A DNA stretch of 64,000 nt from an uncultured Eubacteriales bacterium. GTDB taxonomy: Bacteria > Bacillota > Clostridia > Oscillospirales > Oscillospiraceae. The stretch is from contig URDG01000011.1 in the NCBI GenBank assembly GCA_900546515.1, positions 1-64,000 on the forward strand, in the 5' to 3' direction. Numbering within the stretch: position 1 is the stretch's first letter; each line of letters opens with the position of its first letter. Made by a program: the position numbers and the translations under genes. The notes beneath the pieces are model-generated. The model was not told where the DNA came from, did no database searches, and was given only the letters and a program-made list of their open reading frames with translations. This document shows, one piece after another, positions 41,864 through 51,810 of the stretch.

Positions 41864-43458
41864 ATGGATAAAAGTAGAAAGCAGTCCATATATATATTGT
41901 GGTGATCATGGTGTTCATGATCGCGCTGACCCGCGGGCTCACGATCTCTCATAATATGGAGCTGCATTCGGATGAGCACGTCTTCTTCACCGCCGCGCAG
42001 AGCCTCAAGGGCTATATCTCCGGCTCGTCCCCGATATATGAGGAGGTAAAGGAGTACCCCGAGGGCGCGATCGTGCTGCAAGTCCCGTTTCATATCCTCA
42101 CGGCGATAATAAACCGCCTCGCCGGGGCGGATATATCCCCGCGCCTCAGCGGGCGCGTCGCCGCTGTGTTTTATTTCACCGTCGGCGCAGTGCTCGGCTG
42201 TGTGGTTTTTCACCGCTTCTTCTCCAAAAAGCCGCTTCCGCTCGCCGTGTACGCCGCCGTTGTCGTGTTCTCTCTCATACATATCGAACAGTCCCGCTAC
42301 GGTACCGGGGACGCGATCTCTTTCGCGCTGCTCATGGCGGTCATATTTCTCACCGCCTCCGCGCTGACGGCGGAAAAGCATGCTTTTTTGCGGCTGCTCT
42401 CCGCGTTTTTCTTGTGCGGCACCCTCAGCGCAGTGAAATACCCGCTCATCTACTTTTCCGTCATCCCCATCTTCGGCTGTGTAATGCTGCTGCGGCGCAC
42501 ACAGTGCGGCGGCAAAAAAGCTGCCGTCATCGCCGCGGCGATCGTGCTTGTGTATCTCGGCTTTGCTGTTGTATCTCCCAAGGCGGCGTTTCATCCGTCA
42601 TATATCATACGCGCTTCCACGCGCGAGCTCGGCGCGTATCTCAGCACAGGCATATCACGGCTGACGCTGCTTTGGATAAACTTCATGTGCGTCACGACCT
42701 ATTCCATGCTCTATTCCGGTCTGCCGCTCATGCCGGTGTTTTTCGTGCTCAGCGCGCGCCGCGCGTGGAAGCAGAACACCACGGAGCCTGTTGAGCTGCT
42801 GTTCGGGCGCGTTTTGCCGGTCGTCATCGCCGTTTTCTTTGCGTATAATCTGTCCGCATCGTTCCTCGCCATGCGCTCGTTCTACCCGTTCTTTTTCCTT
42901 ACAGACCTCTACGCCGCCGCATATATCGGCTCCTGGCTGGAATCCGCCGGAGCAAAGCGTCTTATTGCCGGCGTCCTGATGCTCATAATGAGTGTCCGCG
43001 GCATATGGCTCATCGCCGCCCTTACCGACAACTCCGACAGCAAGCGTATGGAAGATATGATAAACAATACGGTCAGCGACAATTGGAATACTACTACCCT
43101 GCTTTCTGGTTTCATGATATATCCTGATGGGCTATACGACTTTCCAAATGTCCACGTCATTAATATCAGCGACGATCGCTTTTCATCACAAGATAAAATG
43201 TGTCTGCACAATGGTGAGCTTTTTATTTCCGGCGCACGTGACCACGGAATAAGCTCATTTCAATTCGCCTTTGTCCCGTTTGACAGCATTTCCGGTACGG
43301 ATGAGTACACCTGGGTCAAGTTTGCTGAAGTAAACGCGGAATACTGTGTCGGCAGACTATACCCGGAATATTATTACTATCTCTTTGGGTATTGGTTGCG
43401 CGGCACGACTGGCACATGCAATGAGTTTCCTACCTGTACTATCTACTATCGCGGATGA
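41864..43458 (+). pseudogene. Glycosyltransferase-like polytopic membrane protein, out of frame at an (AT)5 tract
   Basis: AAGGAGG (41847-41853) and ATG 41864 give MDKSRKQSIYILW and then a TGA at 41903. The long frame of 519 codons resumes at 41899. Removing one AT from the run at 41888-41897 fuses them cleanly as MDKSRKQSIYIVVIMVFMIA. The product would be about 530 residues with a GT39/ArnT-like layout: first helix, MELHSDEHVFFTAAQSLKG loop with acidic residues, many helices, and a soluble C-terminus. Composition is mosaic: low GC at the start and after about 43050, very high between. It could be phase-variable, a true pseudogene, or a base-call error. A shorter product from GTG 41899 or ATG 41908 would lack only the leading 11 residues. 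Confidence 0.6.
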
Positions 43459-43476
43459 TGCCCCCTCCGCAGCATA

Positions 43477-43514
43477 AAACCACCCTCCCGGATGATCCGG
43501 GAGGGTGGTTTTAT
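43477..43514. terminator. Bidirectional terminator between the membrane-protein island and rpmE
   Basis: Stem AAAACCACCCTCCCGGA / TCCGGGAGGGTGGTTTT with a very short loop, with A and T runs for both strands. Confidence 0.85.
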
Positions 43515-43527
43515 GCGATATAACCTA

Positions 43528-43728
43528 TTACTTGATGCCGTACTTCTTGTTGAACTTATCAACACGGCCGCTGGTGTCGACCAGCTTCTGCTTGCCGGTG
43601 TAGAAGGGATGGCACTTTGCGCAGATCTCAACGGTGATGTTGGGCTTGGTGGAGCCGGTCTGGTAGACGGCGCCGCAAGCGCACTTGATGGTGGTCTGCT
43701 GGTATTTAGGATGGATTCCTTCCTTCAT
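43528..43728 (-). CDS. rpmE: 50S ribosomal protein L31
   Basis: A 66-residue zinc-binding form of L31. MKEGIHPKYQQTTIKCACG and VEICAKCHPFYTGKQKL show the paired cysteines (CACG and CAKC) that bind zinc. ATG 43728 matches the family start and follows AGGAG. It lies downstream of addA in the same direction. Confidence 0.96.
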   Translation of the reverse strand: MKEGIHPKYQQTTIKCACGAVYQTGSTKPNITVEICAKCHPFYTGKQKLVDTSGRVDKFNKKYGIK

Positions 43729-43821
43729 GGTCAAAAACGCTCCTCATCGTATGCTGCCTTGATTGTGCCGCAAAGCGGCATAGTTACAAGACGCAAAGTG
43801 AATTGTAGCACAGACTTTTCC

Positions 43822-46800
43822 TTATTGCAAGTCCTTTTGCGGTATTTCCACGATTTTTCCGGCCGCAAGGAAGTACAGCACGCAGCCGGACACCTCCATG
43901 CCGAAAATGCGGCGAAGTGCCGATGCATAAGCGCGCAGCTGGCCGGCATAAAATGCGCTTCTCTGCGCGATCCCGGCTTCGGTATGCACATTGTCGGTTT
44001 TGTAGTCGATTATGCACAGCTTCCCGTTCTCTTCAAGGCAGCAGTCGACAACGCCCTGCAGAAGAACCTCTTCCCCCGCCGCCGTACCGTATATCTCTCC
44101 CGCATCGCACAGCAGCGAAAATTTGAACTCACGGTACAGCTTTCCGGCGTTTTTCATTCTCTCGCCGAGCGGCGACGAAAAGAGCTTATATATGGCCGCC
44201 GCGTCCACGGCCGCCGCCTCGCGCGCACTCAGGAATTTTTCACGCTCAAGCCGCCGTATCTCGTTTTCCACGGCTTTGGGCGTGCCCGTCTGCGCAAAAT
44301 CCATGCACTGAAGCGCGAGATGCGTCGCTATGCCGCGCTCAGCGCCGGTCACAGGCTTTTCCGCCCGCGTGAAGTCCGGCAGCAGAAAGCTCCGCTTTCT
44401 TTCGGGCAGCATGGGCGCGGCGTCCGCGTCCGGCTCCGCCCGGCCCTTGAGCTCCGTCGCCGTGATTTTCGACGGCAGGGCCTCGGCGTCCCGGTGTCCA
44501 TACTCAAAGCCCAGCCGCCGCTCAAGCTCCCGGCGCACCTCCGGGTCCGCCTCGGTCTGCGGCAGAGCCTGCTCTGCCTTCTCCCGCGCCGTCCCGGTCT
44601 CGCATAATCTTATTTTCAGGTGCCGCTCGCCGTCGGCAAGCGCGGCGTATATCAGCCAGTTGACCGGTGCGCCGCAGGCAGCGAGAACCTCGCTTGCCAT
44701 CGGGCTCGTCACTGCCGCCGCCGATTTTTCCAGCAGCTTTTCCGGTTCCCTGACCGCCGCCGTGATGAAAAGCCGTTCTCTCGGTCTCGTCAACGCGACG
44801 TACATAAGCCGCATCTCCTCCGAGAGCATCTCCCGCTCAAGACGGAGACGGATCGCATTGCGGGCAAGGCTCGGATACTCTATGCGCCGCTCTATATCCG
44901 TCACCTTCGGCCCGAGGCCGAGCTTGGGGTGTACGAGCACCGTGTCGCGGCTGTCCTGCCGGTTGAAGCGGCGCGCCGTGTCGCACAGGAAAACCACGGG
45001 GAATTCCAGTCCCTTCGACTTGTGCACGGTCATTATCTGCACCGCCGATGTGAAGGCCGCGCCCGTGCCCGGCTCCTGTCCGCGCTCCGCGAGCTGCCGC
45101 AGCCACAGCACAAAGCGGTGCAGTCCGCGGTAGCCTGTGGCGTCAAAGCGCTCGGAGAGCTCAAGAAGCTCAAGAAGGTTCGCCCTTCTCTGCGCGCCGT
45201 CCGTCATGGCCGAGCATACCGCGAGCAGATCGAGCTCGTCCGTTATCTCCCACAGCAGCTCCGCCGCCGGAAGATCCGGCGCAAGCGCGCGGAAACGGTC
45301 GAGCACGTTCAGAAACGCCGCGCATTTTTCATTGTTTTCGGCCGCCGCAGTGAGCGCGGTGTAAAAATCGCTTTTCTTATCCGCCGCACGTATCCCGGCC
45401 AGCTCTTCCGCCGTGAAGCCGAAGGCCGGGGAGCGCAGCGCGGCTATAAGCGGAATGTCCTGATGCGGATTATCTATGACGGCGAGCATGGACATGACGC
45501 CCGAGACCTCTATGGAGGTGAAAAAGCCGCCGCCCTGTCCCGCCGCGACAGGTATGCCCATCGCCGCAAGCTCACGCCGGTATATGCCGCCGACAGAGTT
45601 TGCAGAGCGCATCAGTAGCGTAATATCCCCGTATTCAAGCGGCCTTCCGCCGACAGATATACCGGAGGCCATGAGCTTTTGTATCTCAGCGCCGACAAGC
45701 CTCGCTTCAAGCGCGGTCTTGTCCGGCCGCTCCTCATCATCGTCCCCCGCGCCCTCAAGCCTCAGGAGCAGCAGCTCCGGCTCGGGAACGTCGCCTTCAT
45801 AGCCCGCGCCGTACCTGAGCATCGCAGAATCATCGTAATCAATGTCTCCGAGCTCGCGGGACATGCACTGGGAGAAGACCGCATTCGCGCAGTCTAGTAT
45901 CTCGCGGCGGGAGCGGAAGTTCTCCTGCAGGATTATGCGCCGCGGCTCGCCGGGCGCGGCGTCCGCATCGTCTCTGAACTTCGTGTATTTCTCGGTAAAT
46001 ATCTCGGGGTCCGCAAGCCGGAAGCGGTAGATCGACTGCTTGACGTCGCCCACAAGGAAAAGCTTTTTCCCTTCTCCGGAGACGGCTCTGAATATCGTAT
46101 CCTGCACCTGGCTCACATCCTGGTACTCGTCGACCATTACCTCAGTATAGCGCTCCGACATTCTCTGCGCAAGCTCCGTCGGGCTGCCGTCCGGCTCTGT
46201 CAGCAGCTTTGCCGCCAGATGCTCAAGATCCGAGTAGTCCACGAGTCCCGCACGGCGCTTTGCCTGCGAATACTGCGCGTCAAAGTCCAGCGTAAGCCTC
46301 AGCAGCGCGCTCATCGCGCTCCCCGTGCTCTCCATCTCGTCTATGAGTCTGGCGGACGGCGCGTACAGCGTCGCCTCTACGGCGGTCATTGCCTTTTTGC
46401 AGGCGTCGCGCCGCAGCTTTATCCTGTCCGACAGTTTCGGGTCCGGCGAATTTCTCAGTGTGCCGAGGCGCGGAAATTCTATCGGGAAGCAGCCGCGCGC
46501 CCTGTCCCAGCCGAGATCTATGCAGCGCACGAGCTTGCGTATCTGTCCGGCGCTCTCCGAAATGCTCGGCATATACGCCTTGCTTATCTTCTCCTCGCCG
46601 TCCATCGCCTCCATAAGCGCGTCCAGCTCCCGGCTCCAGTAGCTTGCGTTTGCCCTGGCCGCCCGCAGTATCTCGCGCCCCCACGGCGTTTCGCCCGCGT
46701 CGGACGCGCCCTGAGAGAGCAGCCGCACCTGCTCTTCGGCCCAGACTTCCGGCCGCGCATGGCACTGCATATCCTCGTGCAGCGACAGCACGAGCGCCGC

Positions 46801-47322
46801 AAGGCGGCTGTCGTCGCGCCCGATGCCGACGGTATCCGCAAGCAGGAGAAAGCCGGGATAGCTGCCGCTTTTTTCGTAGCGCTCCTCAAGCACTCTCTCA
46901 AGCGCGGCGGACTTCATCGCCTGCGCGCGGTCGTCATCCGCGACCTTGAAATCCGGGCTTATGCCCGCCGCGTGGCTGTTCTCGCGCAGCAGCGCAGCGC
47001 AGAAGCTGTGTATGGTGCCGATCTGCGCGCGCTGGCACAGCGCGCTCTGCCGTCTGAGCCGCCGGTTGCCGGGATCTGCGGCAAGGCGCGAGGCAAGCTC
47101 GTCCATTATCCTGCCGCGCAGCTCCCCCGCCGCGGCGCGCGTATACGTGATGATGATAAAGCTGTCGAGATCCGCGGAGCGTTCAGCGCCCGTTATATAG
47201 CTCATAAGGCGCTCGGTGAGCACCTTTGTCTTGCCGCTGCCCGCGCCGGCGGAGACAAGGACGGTGCTGCCCCGCGCGGAGATCGCCGCGCTCTGGGCCG
47301 GTGTCGGTCTGAATTCACTCAT
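43822..47322 (-). CDS. addA: AddA helicase-nuclease subunit
   Basis: An 1166-residue UvrD-type helicase with a C-terminal RecB-type nuclease, the Firmicute counterpart of RecBCD that processes double-strand breaks. Walker A is VSAGAGSGKTKVLTERL near residue 30, motif II is VMVDEYQDVSQVQDTIF, and a later helicase motif is IMTVHKSKGLEFPVVFL. The nuclease active site is GVVDCCLEENGKLCIIDYKT near residue 1105. The length is slightly short of Bacillus AddA but complete. ATG 47322 overlaps the end of addB by 8 bp, so the two are translationally coupled. Confidence 0.95.
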   Translation of the reverse strand: MSEFRPTPAQSAAISARGSTVLVSAGAGSGKTKVLTERLMSYITGAERSADLDSFIIITYTRAAAGELRGRIMDELASRLAADPGNRRLRRQSALCQRAQIGTIHSFCAALLRENSHAAGISPDFKVADDDRAQAMKSAALERVLEERYEKSGSYPGFLLLADTVGIGRDDSRLAALVLSLHEDMQCHARPEVWAEEQVRLLSQGASDAGETPWGREILRAARANASYWSRELDALMEAMDGEEKISKAYMPSISESAGQIRKLVRCIDLGWDRARGCFPIEFPRLGTLRNSPDPKLSDRIKLRRDACKKAMTAVEATLYAPSARLIDEMESTGSAMSALLRLTLDFDAQYSQAKRRAGLVDYSDLEHLAAKLLTEPDGSPTELAQRMSERYTEVMVDEYQDVSQVQDTIFRAVSGEGKKLFLVGDVKQSIYRFRLADPEIFTEKYTKFRDDADAAPGEPRRIILQENFRSRREILDCANAVFSQCMSRELGDIDYDDSAMLRYGAGYEGDVPEPELLLLRLEGAGDDDEERPDKTALEARLVGAEIQKLMASGISVGGRPLEYGDITLLMRSANSVGGIYRRELAAMGIPVAAGQGGGFFTSIEVSGVMSMLAVIDNPHQDIPLIAALRSPAFGFTAEELAGIRAADKKSDFYTALTAAAENNEKCAAFLNVLDRFRALAPDLPAAELLWEITDELDLLAVCSAMTDGAQRRANLLELLELSERFDATGYRGLHRFVLWLRQLAERGQEPGTGAAFTSAVQIMTVHKSKGLEFPVVFLCDTARRFNRQDSRDTVLVHPKLGLGPKVTDIERRIEYPSLARNAIRLRLEREMLSEEMRLMYVALTRPRERLFITAAVREPEKLLEKSAAAVTSPMASEVLAACGAPVNWLIYAALADGERHLKIRLCETGTAREKAEQALPQTEADPEVRRELERRLGFEYGHRDAEALPSKITATELKGRAEPDADAAPMLPERKRSFLLPDFTRAEKPVTGAERGIATHLALQCMDFAQTGTPKAVENEIRRLEREKFLSAREAAAVDAAAIYKLFSSPLGERMKNAGKLYREFKFSLLCDAGEIYGTAAGEEVLLQGVVDCCLEENGKLCIIDYKTDNVHTEAGIAQRSAFYAGQLRAYASALRRIFGMEVSGCVLYFLAAGKIVEIPQKDLQ

Positions 47323-50300
47323 CTTTGCTCTCTCCTTCCAGCATGCTCCACACCCGGTCCGGCCGGAGCTTTGCAAGATAACGGCAGCTTTCCCCGTTAG
47401 TACCGTCCGCGAAATGACAGGCGTCAAAATAATCACAGTTAATGCAGGCGTTCTCCTGCTGGCCGCGGTAATACGGGTCCGCGGCTATGCTTCCGCGGCG
47501 GAGCTCTCCGGCCATCTCACCGAGGCTCTTTTTTATATGTCTGGCCAGCAGCCCCAGCCGTTCAAGCGACGCCACATCATCCGGCGACACATTGCCGCTC
47601 CTGTTGACATGCACGGGTATATACTGTTTTTCCGCGCCGTGCTCCCATGCCTCCATAAGCTGCTCATTATCCAGCACAAGTCCGCTGCGCCGCTTTGCGT
47701 CGGCGCGTTTTTTCTCCGCCTCGTCATCTGTCATGTCGCGCTGCGCGGCGAGCATGGCGTTCCTCGCCGGGACGTACATGACGCCCGCAGGAACTATCTC
47801 ATGTCCGTAGAGCTTCTCGCCGTCCGCTTCGAGCGCGAACAGATACAGAAGCATCTGCAGCCCCATACCGTACCACACGTCCGACATGGAGAACTTTTTC
47901 TTTCCGGTCTTGTAATCCACCACGCGCAGATAAAGCTTCCCATCGTGCAGCCAGCCGTCCACGCGGTCTGCAACGCCGGTGAGCGTGAGCTGAGCCTCGC
48001 CCTCGCCGACCGTGACCGGCGGTATGCTGTCCGCGCGGCCGAAGTCAAGCTCAAAGTCCAGCGGCTCAAAATCCGATTTCCTGAGCTCGTCGGCCATGTC
48101 CGTCACGACCTGACGCACATCCCGCGTCAGCCGCCTGAACAGATATACGAACCTTGCGCTCTTCTCGCGGAAGTCGTTGAGCTCTTCGTGCACATAGGCT
48201 TCGACAGCCGCGCCGCAAATCTTACCGAGCTCTGCGTCGTCCACGCTTTTGAAGCCGCCGCGCTTTTTGACCTCGCGCGCCGTATGCTCAAGCACGTAGT
48301 GCATGAAAGTGCCTATCTCGGGCGGGGTAAACCCGGCCGGCTCATAGGGCTTTGCGCGCAGGCCGTACTGACAGAAATACGCATATTTGCATGAGGCGAA
48401 TTTATCTATTCTCGACGCGCTGAGACGCAGCCTCTCGCCGTACAGGCTCTTCACCGCGCGCTCAGACAACTTTCCGCGGCTCATATCCGCCGCGCGCTCC
48501 AGCGCGGCGATGCGTCCGCTCTCATGCTCCTTGAAATACTCCGCCGCCGCCTTTTCGGCGGGCGTGCCGCCGTGCATGGCGTGCGCGGCCAGGCTCAGCG
48601 CCGGTGCAGGCGCGGAAATGCGCGCGCCGGTGAGCTCCCCGTATTTTGGCTCAAGGCCGAAAAGTGCCACCGCGCGGTTATATACGAAGGCCGGACGCTG
48701 CTCCTCTCCGTCGGCGTCCGTCAGCGGGCAGATCATCGTAAGGCTGTCCGACGGGAGCGTCAGGCAGTTATAGATAAGCGTGAACTCGCGCCACAGCTCG
48801 CTCTCTCCCGCGCCGCCGAGATCCACGCCGCGCTCGAGCAGCCGCGCCCTCTCAGCATCGGAGAACATTCCGGCCTCATCTCCGGCGCGCGGCAGTCTGG
48901 AATCGCTCGCGCCGAGGACTATCAGGTGCTTTATGCTGCGGCGGCGCATCCGGTCAAAATCTCCGGCTGACACGCGGTCGAGCGAGACCGGAATCGTGCC
49001 TATATCGTATCTGGACAGCGTGAGCGTAAAGAGCCGTCCGAACTCCGCCCTGTCCATCGGCGCTTCGCCGAGGATCGCGGCGCTCTGCTCAAGTGCGGAT
49101 ACGATTATGCTCCACAGCTGCACATACTCCTGCGCAAGCTCCTCCCGTCCCTCGGAATTCAGTTTTTCCGCGCGCGCTTCGAGTATCTCAGGCAGCTTCA
49201 GCTCCCCGAAGAATTCCGCCAGCGCCGCCGCCTGTCCCGCAGCCGTCTGCGTAAGCGCGCTGCCGCGCTCGAAATTCAGGAGCGGGTCCGCAAGCCTGCG
49301 CCGGAGTTCATTTATTTTTTCAAGACGCGCCAGCGCTTCGTCATCGTAGTCCCCGCCGTAGCCGTCGGGGTGCTGGCGCCAGTCACCGTCGCGCTTCCAT
49401 GCCCCGGCCCGGAGCTGCCACTTGAAAATATATGCTTCGAGCACGTCGCACTCGGCCGGTGAAAGCCCCGTGAGGCCCGTGCGCATATAGCTTATAACAT
49501 CGTCTATGTCCCAGCCCCCGCCGGTTATCTCGTACACCAACGACACCATCAGCGGCAGCGGCTTGTACAGAAGCTCGCTCTTCTTCGCCGTAAACAGCGG
49601 CACGCCGTACTGCTGAAACGTGTTTTCAAGCGTCCCGCAGTAATCGTCAAAGCCGCGCACGGCGACCGCAATATCGCGCCAGCGGCAGCCGGTATCGCGC
49701 ACGAGCTCAAGCGCCTTCGCCGCGGCAAGCTCGCACTCCGCGCTCATACCGTCTGCGCGCACGAGCTCTATATTACTGCTCCCGCCCTCAAAGCGGGCGG
49801 ATGAGTAGGAAAACATATTTTCGGCAAGGAAGTTCAGATCCTCAGCCTTGTCCGGTACGCCGCCGAATAACTCCGTGCGGTGCTCTGTTCCGAGCTCTTC
49901 GGCCGCGGCGATAAGCCCCCGTCCCGCGCGGCGGCTGAGCTCGAACACCTCGCTGCCGCCGTCGAGCGAGTCGACCGTAAGGCAGACGGTCAGCTCTGCG
50001 CCCTTTTCCATAAGCGCGCGCATGACCGTGAGCTCCTGAACCGTGAAATCAATGAAGCCGTCGATATATATGTATGTGTCCGGGCCAATGTCACTGCCGG
50101 GTATCTGCGAGGCGAGCACGGTGAGCCTGTCCGCGGGGTCGGCATGTCCGTTTGCCGCTACGGCGTCATACGCAGCGGCTATCAACGCAAGATCCCTGAG
50201 CTTGTCGCCGAGGCTGTCGTCAAGGCCGAGCGCGGCGTCATAGAGCGCCTCCGGCGAGATGCACGCAGCCTTGAGCTCATCCAACGCATCCAGCAGCATG

Positions 50301-50653
50301 GACTGCAGCTCCGCCTTGCGCGCTGCTGCCTGATACACTTTCAGCCGGCTGCCAACGCTGCCGAGTGCAAGCGCCATGCACAAAAGCCGCCCGCCTTTAT
50401 CCAGATATTTCACCGCGCCGCCGCCAAGCTGCGACATCAGCCGTCTGGCGAGTCCCGTGAACGAAAACACCTCCGCATAGTGCGACAGGCTGTCCCCGCA
50501 CACGCGGCACAGCTCACGCTCGGCCTCATGGCTGTACTGCTCGGGCACTATGAGCATGCGCTTTCCCTCGTGCTGCTGCACGGCGTCGTTTATCCGCTGT
50601 ATGACGGCGGAGGTCTTGCCTGTTCCCGCCCTGCCTGTGATAAGAGTGAGCAT
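47315..50653 (-). CDS. addB: AddB helicase-nuclease subunit
   Basis: A 1112-residue partner of AddA. N-terminal Walker A is ITGRAGTGKTSAVIQRI. The C-terminal nuclease domain holds YLRVVDYKTGKKKFSM, and the iron-sulfur cluster is complete: one cysteine in FASCKYAYF and three in NACINCDYFDACHF with CX2CX5C spacing, as in Bacillus AddB. ATG 50653 is preferred over one at 50671 because of the GGGAGG position. A promoter (50686-50714) precedes it, and addA follows with an 8-bp overlap. Confidence 0.95.
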   Translation of the reverse strand: MLTLITGRAGTGKTSAVIQRINDAVQQHEGKRMLIVPEQYSHEAERELCRVCGDSLSHYAEVFSFTGLARRLMSQLGGGAVKYLDKGGRLLCMALALGSVGSRLKVYQAAARKAELQSMLLDALDELKAACISPEALYDAALGLDDSLGDKLRDLALIAAAYDAVAANGHADPADRLTVLASQIPGSDIGPDTYIYIDGFIDFTVQELTVMRALMEKGAELTVCLTVDSLDGGSEVFELSRRAGRGLIAAAEELGTEHRTELFGGVPDKAEDLNFLAENMFSYSSARFEGGSSNIELVRADGMSAECELAAAKALELVRDTGCRWRDIAVAVRGFDDYCGTLENTFQQYGVPLFTAKKSELLYKPLPLMVSLVYEITGGGWDIDDVISYMRTGLTGLSPAECDVLEAYIFKWQLRAGAWKRDGDWRQHPDGYGGDYDDEALARLEKINELRRRLADPLLNFERGSALTQTAAGQAAALAEFFGELKLPEILEARAEKLNSEGREELAQEYVQLWSIIVSALEQSAAILGEAPMDRAEFGRLFTLTLSRYDIGTIPVSLDRVSAGDFDRMRRRSIKHLIVLGASDSRLPRAGDEAGMFSDAERARLLERGVDLGGAGESELWREFTLIYNCLTLPSDSLTMICPLTDADGEEQRPAFVYNRAVALFGLEPKYGELTGARISAPAPALSLAAHAMHGGTPAEKAAAEYFKEHESGRIAALERAADMSRGKLSERAVKSLYGERLRLSASRIDKFASCKYAYFCQYGLRAKPYEPAGFTPPEIGTFMHYVLEHTAREVKKRGGFKSVDDAELGKICGAAVEAYVHEELNDFREKSARFVYLFRRLTRDVRQVVTDMADELRKSDFEPLDFELDFGRADSIPPVTVGEGEAQLTLTGVADRVDGWLHDGKLYLRVVDYKTGKKKFSMSDVWYGMGLQMLLYLFALEADGEKLYGHEIVPAGVMYVPARNAMLAAQRDMTDDEAEKKRADAKRRSGLVLDNEQLMEAWEHGAEKQYIPVHVNRSGNVSPDDVASLERLGLLARHIKKSLGEMAGELRRGSIAADPYYRGQQENACINCDYFDACHFADGTNGESCRYLAKLRPDRVWSMLEGESKDE

Positions 50654-50685
50654 ATACGCCCTCCCCTGCAAATTTCTTTGTATGA

Positions 50686-50714
50686 ATTATATCCGTCCTG
50701 CACTCTGCCGTCAA
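50686..50714 (-). promoter_or_regulatory. Sigma-A-type promoter of addBA
   Basis: On the minus strand: TTGACG (50709-50714), 17-bp spacer, TATAAT (50686-50691), giving a short leader. Confidence 0.7.
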
Positions 50715-50763
50715 GAATGGCAGTTCTGGCTGTATTTTTCTTTGTACTTTTGCACGCGCGGTG

Positions 50764-50769
50764 CTATAA
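50764..50769 (+). promoter_or_regulatory. -10 element of the NlpC/P60 gene
   Basis: Perfect TATAAT about 39 nt before the start codon. The -35 at 17 bp (TTGTAC) is weak. It is divergent from the addBA promoter. Confidence 0.5.
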
Positions 50770-50807
50770 TCTGTTTTATTGTCATAATGATAAATGAGGC
50801 GCGATAT

Positions 50808-51668
50808 ATGAAAAAAACGCTCATTGCAATATTGACGGCGGCAGGCATGCTTCTGCTCTGCTGCGGGTCTCCGGCCACGCCGGCCGGGCAGGCCATCTGC
50901 GAGCTGACCCCGCTCGGGCGGCTGCTGACCGCGTCAAAATGGACGGATACGGACGGGCGCGGGCTTGAGTTCTGCGAGGATATGACCGGCAGTATGGACG
51001 GTGCGGGCTTTGTCTGGCGGGCGGACGGAGACCGGGTCTCCCTGCGCTTTTTCCCCGGCTGCTCCGCCGGCGGGGAAAAGGAGCTCTCTGCCGCGTTCTC
51101 CGGCGGCGCGCTCACGCTCAGCTGCGGCAGTGAAAGCTATATGCCGGAGTTTCTGTCCGCCGCGCGCGCAGCCGGGGCGGCGGAGGCCGTTATGAATCAA
51201 CCGGACCCGTTGGAGCAGCTCGGGCGCGAAATCGCAGATTTTGCGCTGGATTTTCTCGGCGGCAAATACAAATACGGCGGCAAGTCGCCGGAGACGGGCT
51301 TTGACTGCTCAGGGCTGGTATATTACGTCTACGATCATTTCGGCTACCGCATCGAGCGCATAGCCAACGATCAGGCAAAACAGGGCGTGAAGATCGAGCC
51401 GGACGAGCTCATGCCCGGCGACCTGATCGCGTTCTACAAGTCCGAAAACTACGTCGGGCATGTGGGCATATATATCGGCGCGGGCTACTACATCCACGCG
51501 CAGGGCGAGGCCTACGGCGTGGTGCTCTCCTCGCTCGACGACCCGTATCTCCAGCGCAAATACGAGGCGCGGCGCTTCATCGGCTGCACGGAGCTGCTGA
51601 CAAAAAACGTCGAGGCCGCGGCGGATACGCCGTCCCCGGCAGCTTCATCCGCGATGCAGAACAATTAG
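50808..51668 (+). CDS. NlpC/P60 family cell-wall lipoprotein
   Basis: A 286-residue exported protein. The signal peptide LIAILTAAGMLLLCCGSPA ends in a lipobox cysteine. Residues 30-125 form a small beta-rich domain of unknown function. The NlpC/P60 peptidase domain follows, with catalytic cysteine in ETGFDCSGLVYYVYDHFGY, histidine in YVGHVGIYIGAGYYIHAQ and a second histidine in the same stretch. Such enzymes cut stem peptides of peptidoglycan. The C-terminal tail is rich in Ala, Pro and Ser. ATG 50808 is the natural start after the promoter. It is divergent from addBA. Confidence 0.88.
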   Translation: MKKTLIAILTAAGMLLLCCGSPATPAGQAICELTPLGRLLTASKWTDTDGRGLEFCEDMTGSMDGAGFVWRADGDRVSLRFFPGCSAGGEKELSAAFSGGALTLSCGSESYMPEFLSAARAAGAAEAVMNQPDPLEQLGREIADFALDFLGGKYKYGGKSPETGFDCSGLVYYVYDHFGYRIERIANDQAKQGVKIEPDELMPGDLIAFYKSENYVGHVGIYIGAGYYIHAQGEAYGVVLSSLDDPYLQRKYEARRFIGCTELLTKNVEAAADTPSPAASSAMQNN

Positions 51669-51725
51669 AAAAGAATATACTCATAAAATTCACGCTCCGG
51701 CACATAAGGTTTTACTTCTTTCAAT

Positions 51726-51763
51726 CGGACTGTCATTCAACCGGCAGTCCGGTTGTTTTTTCC
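51726..51763 (+). terminator. Terminator after the NlpC/P60 gene
   Basis: CGGACTG and CAGTCCG pair around a 12-nt loop and are followed by GTTGTTTTTTCC. Confidence 0.6.
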
Positions 51764-51810
51764 TTTATAATCTGACTTGCAAAAATGTCAGCCGGCAAAG
51801 GAGAAAAAAT

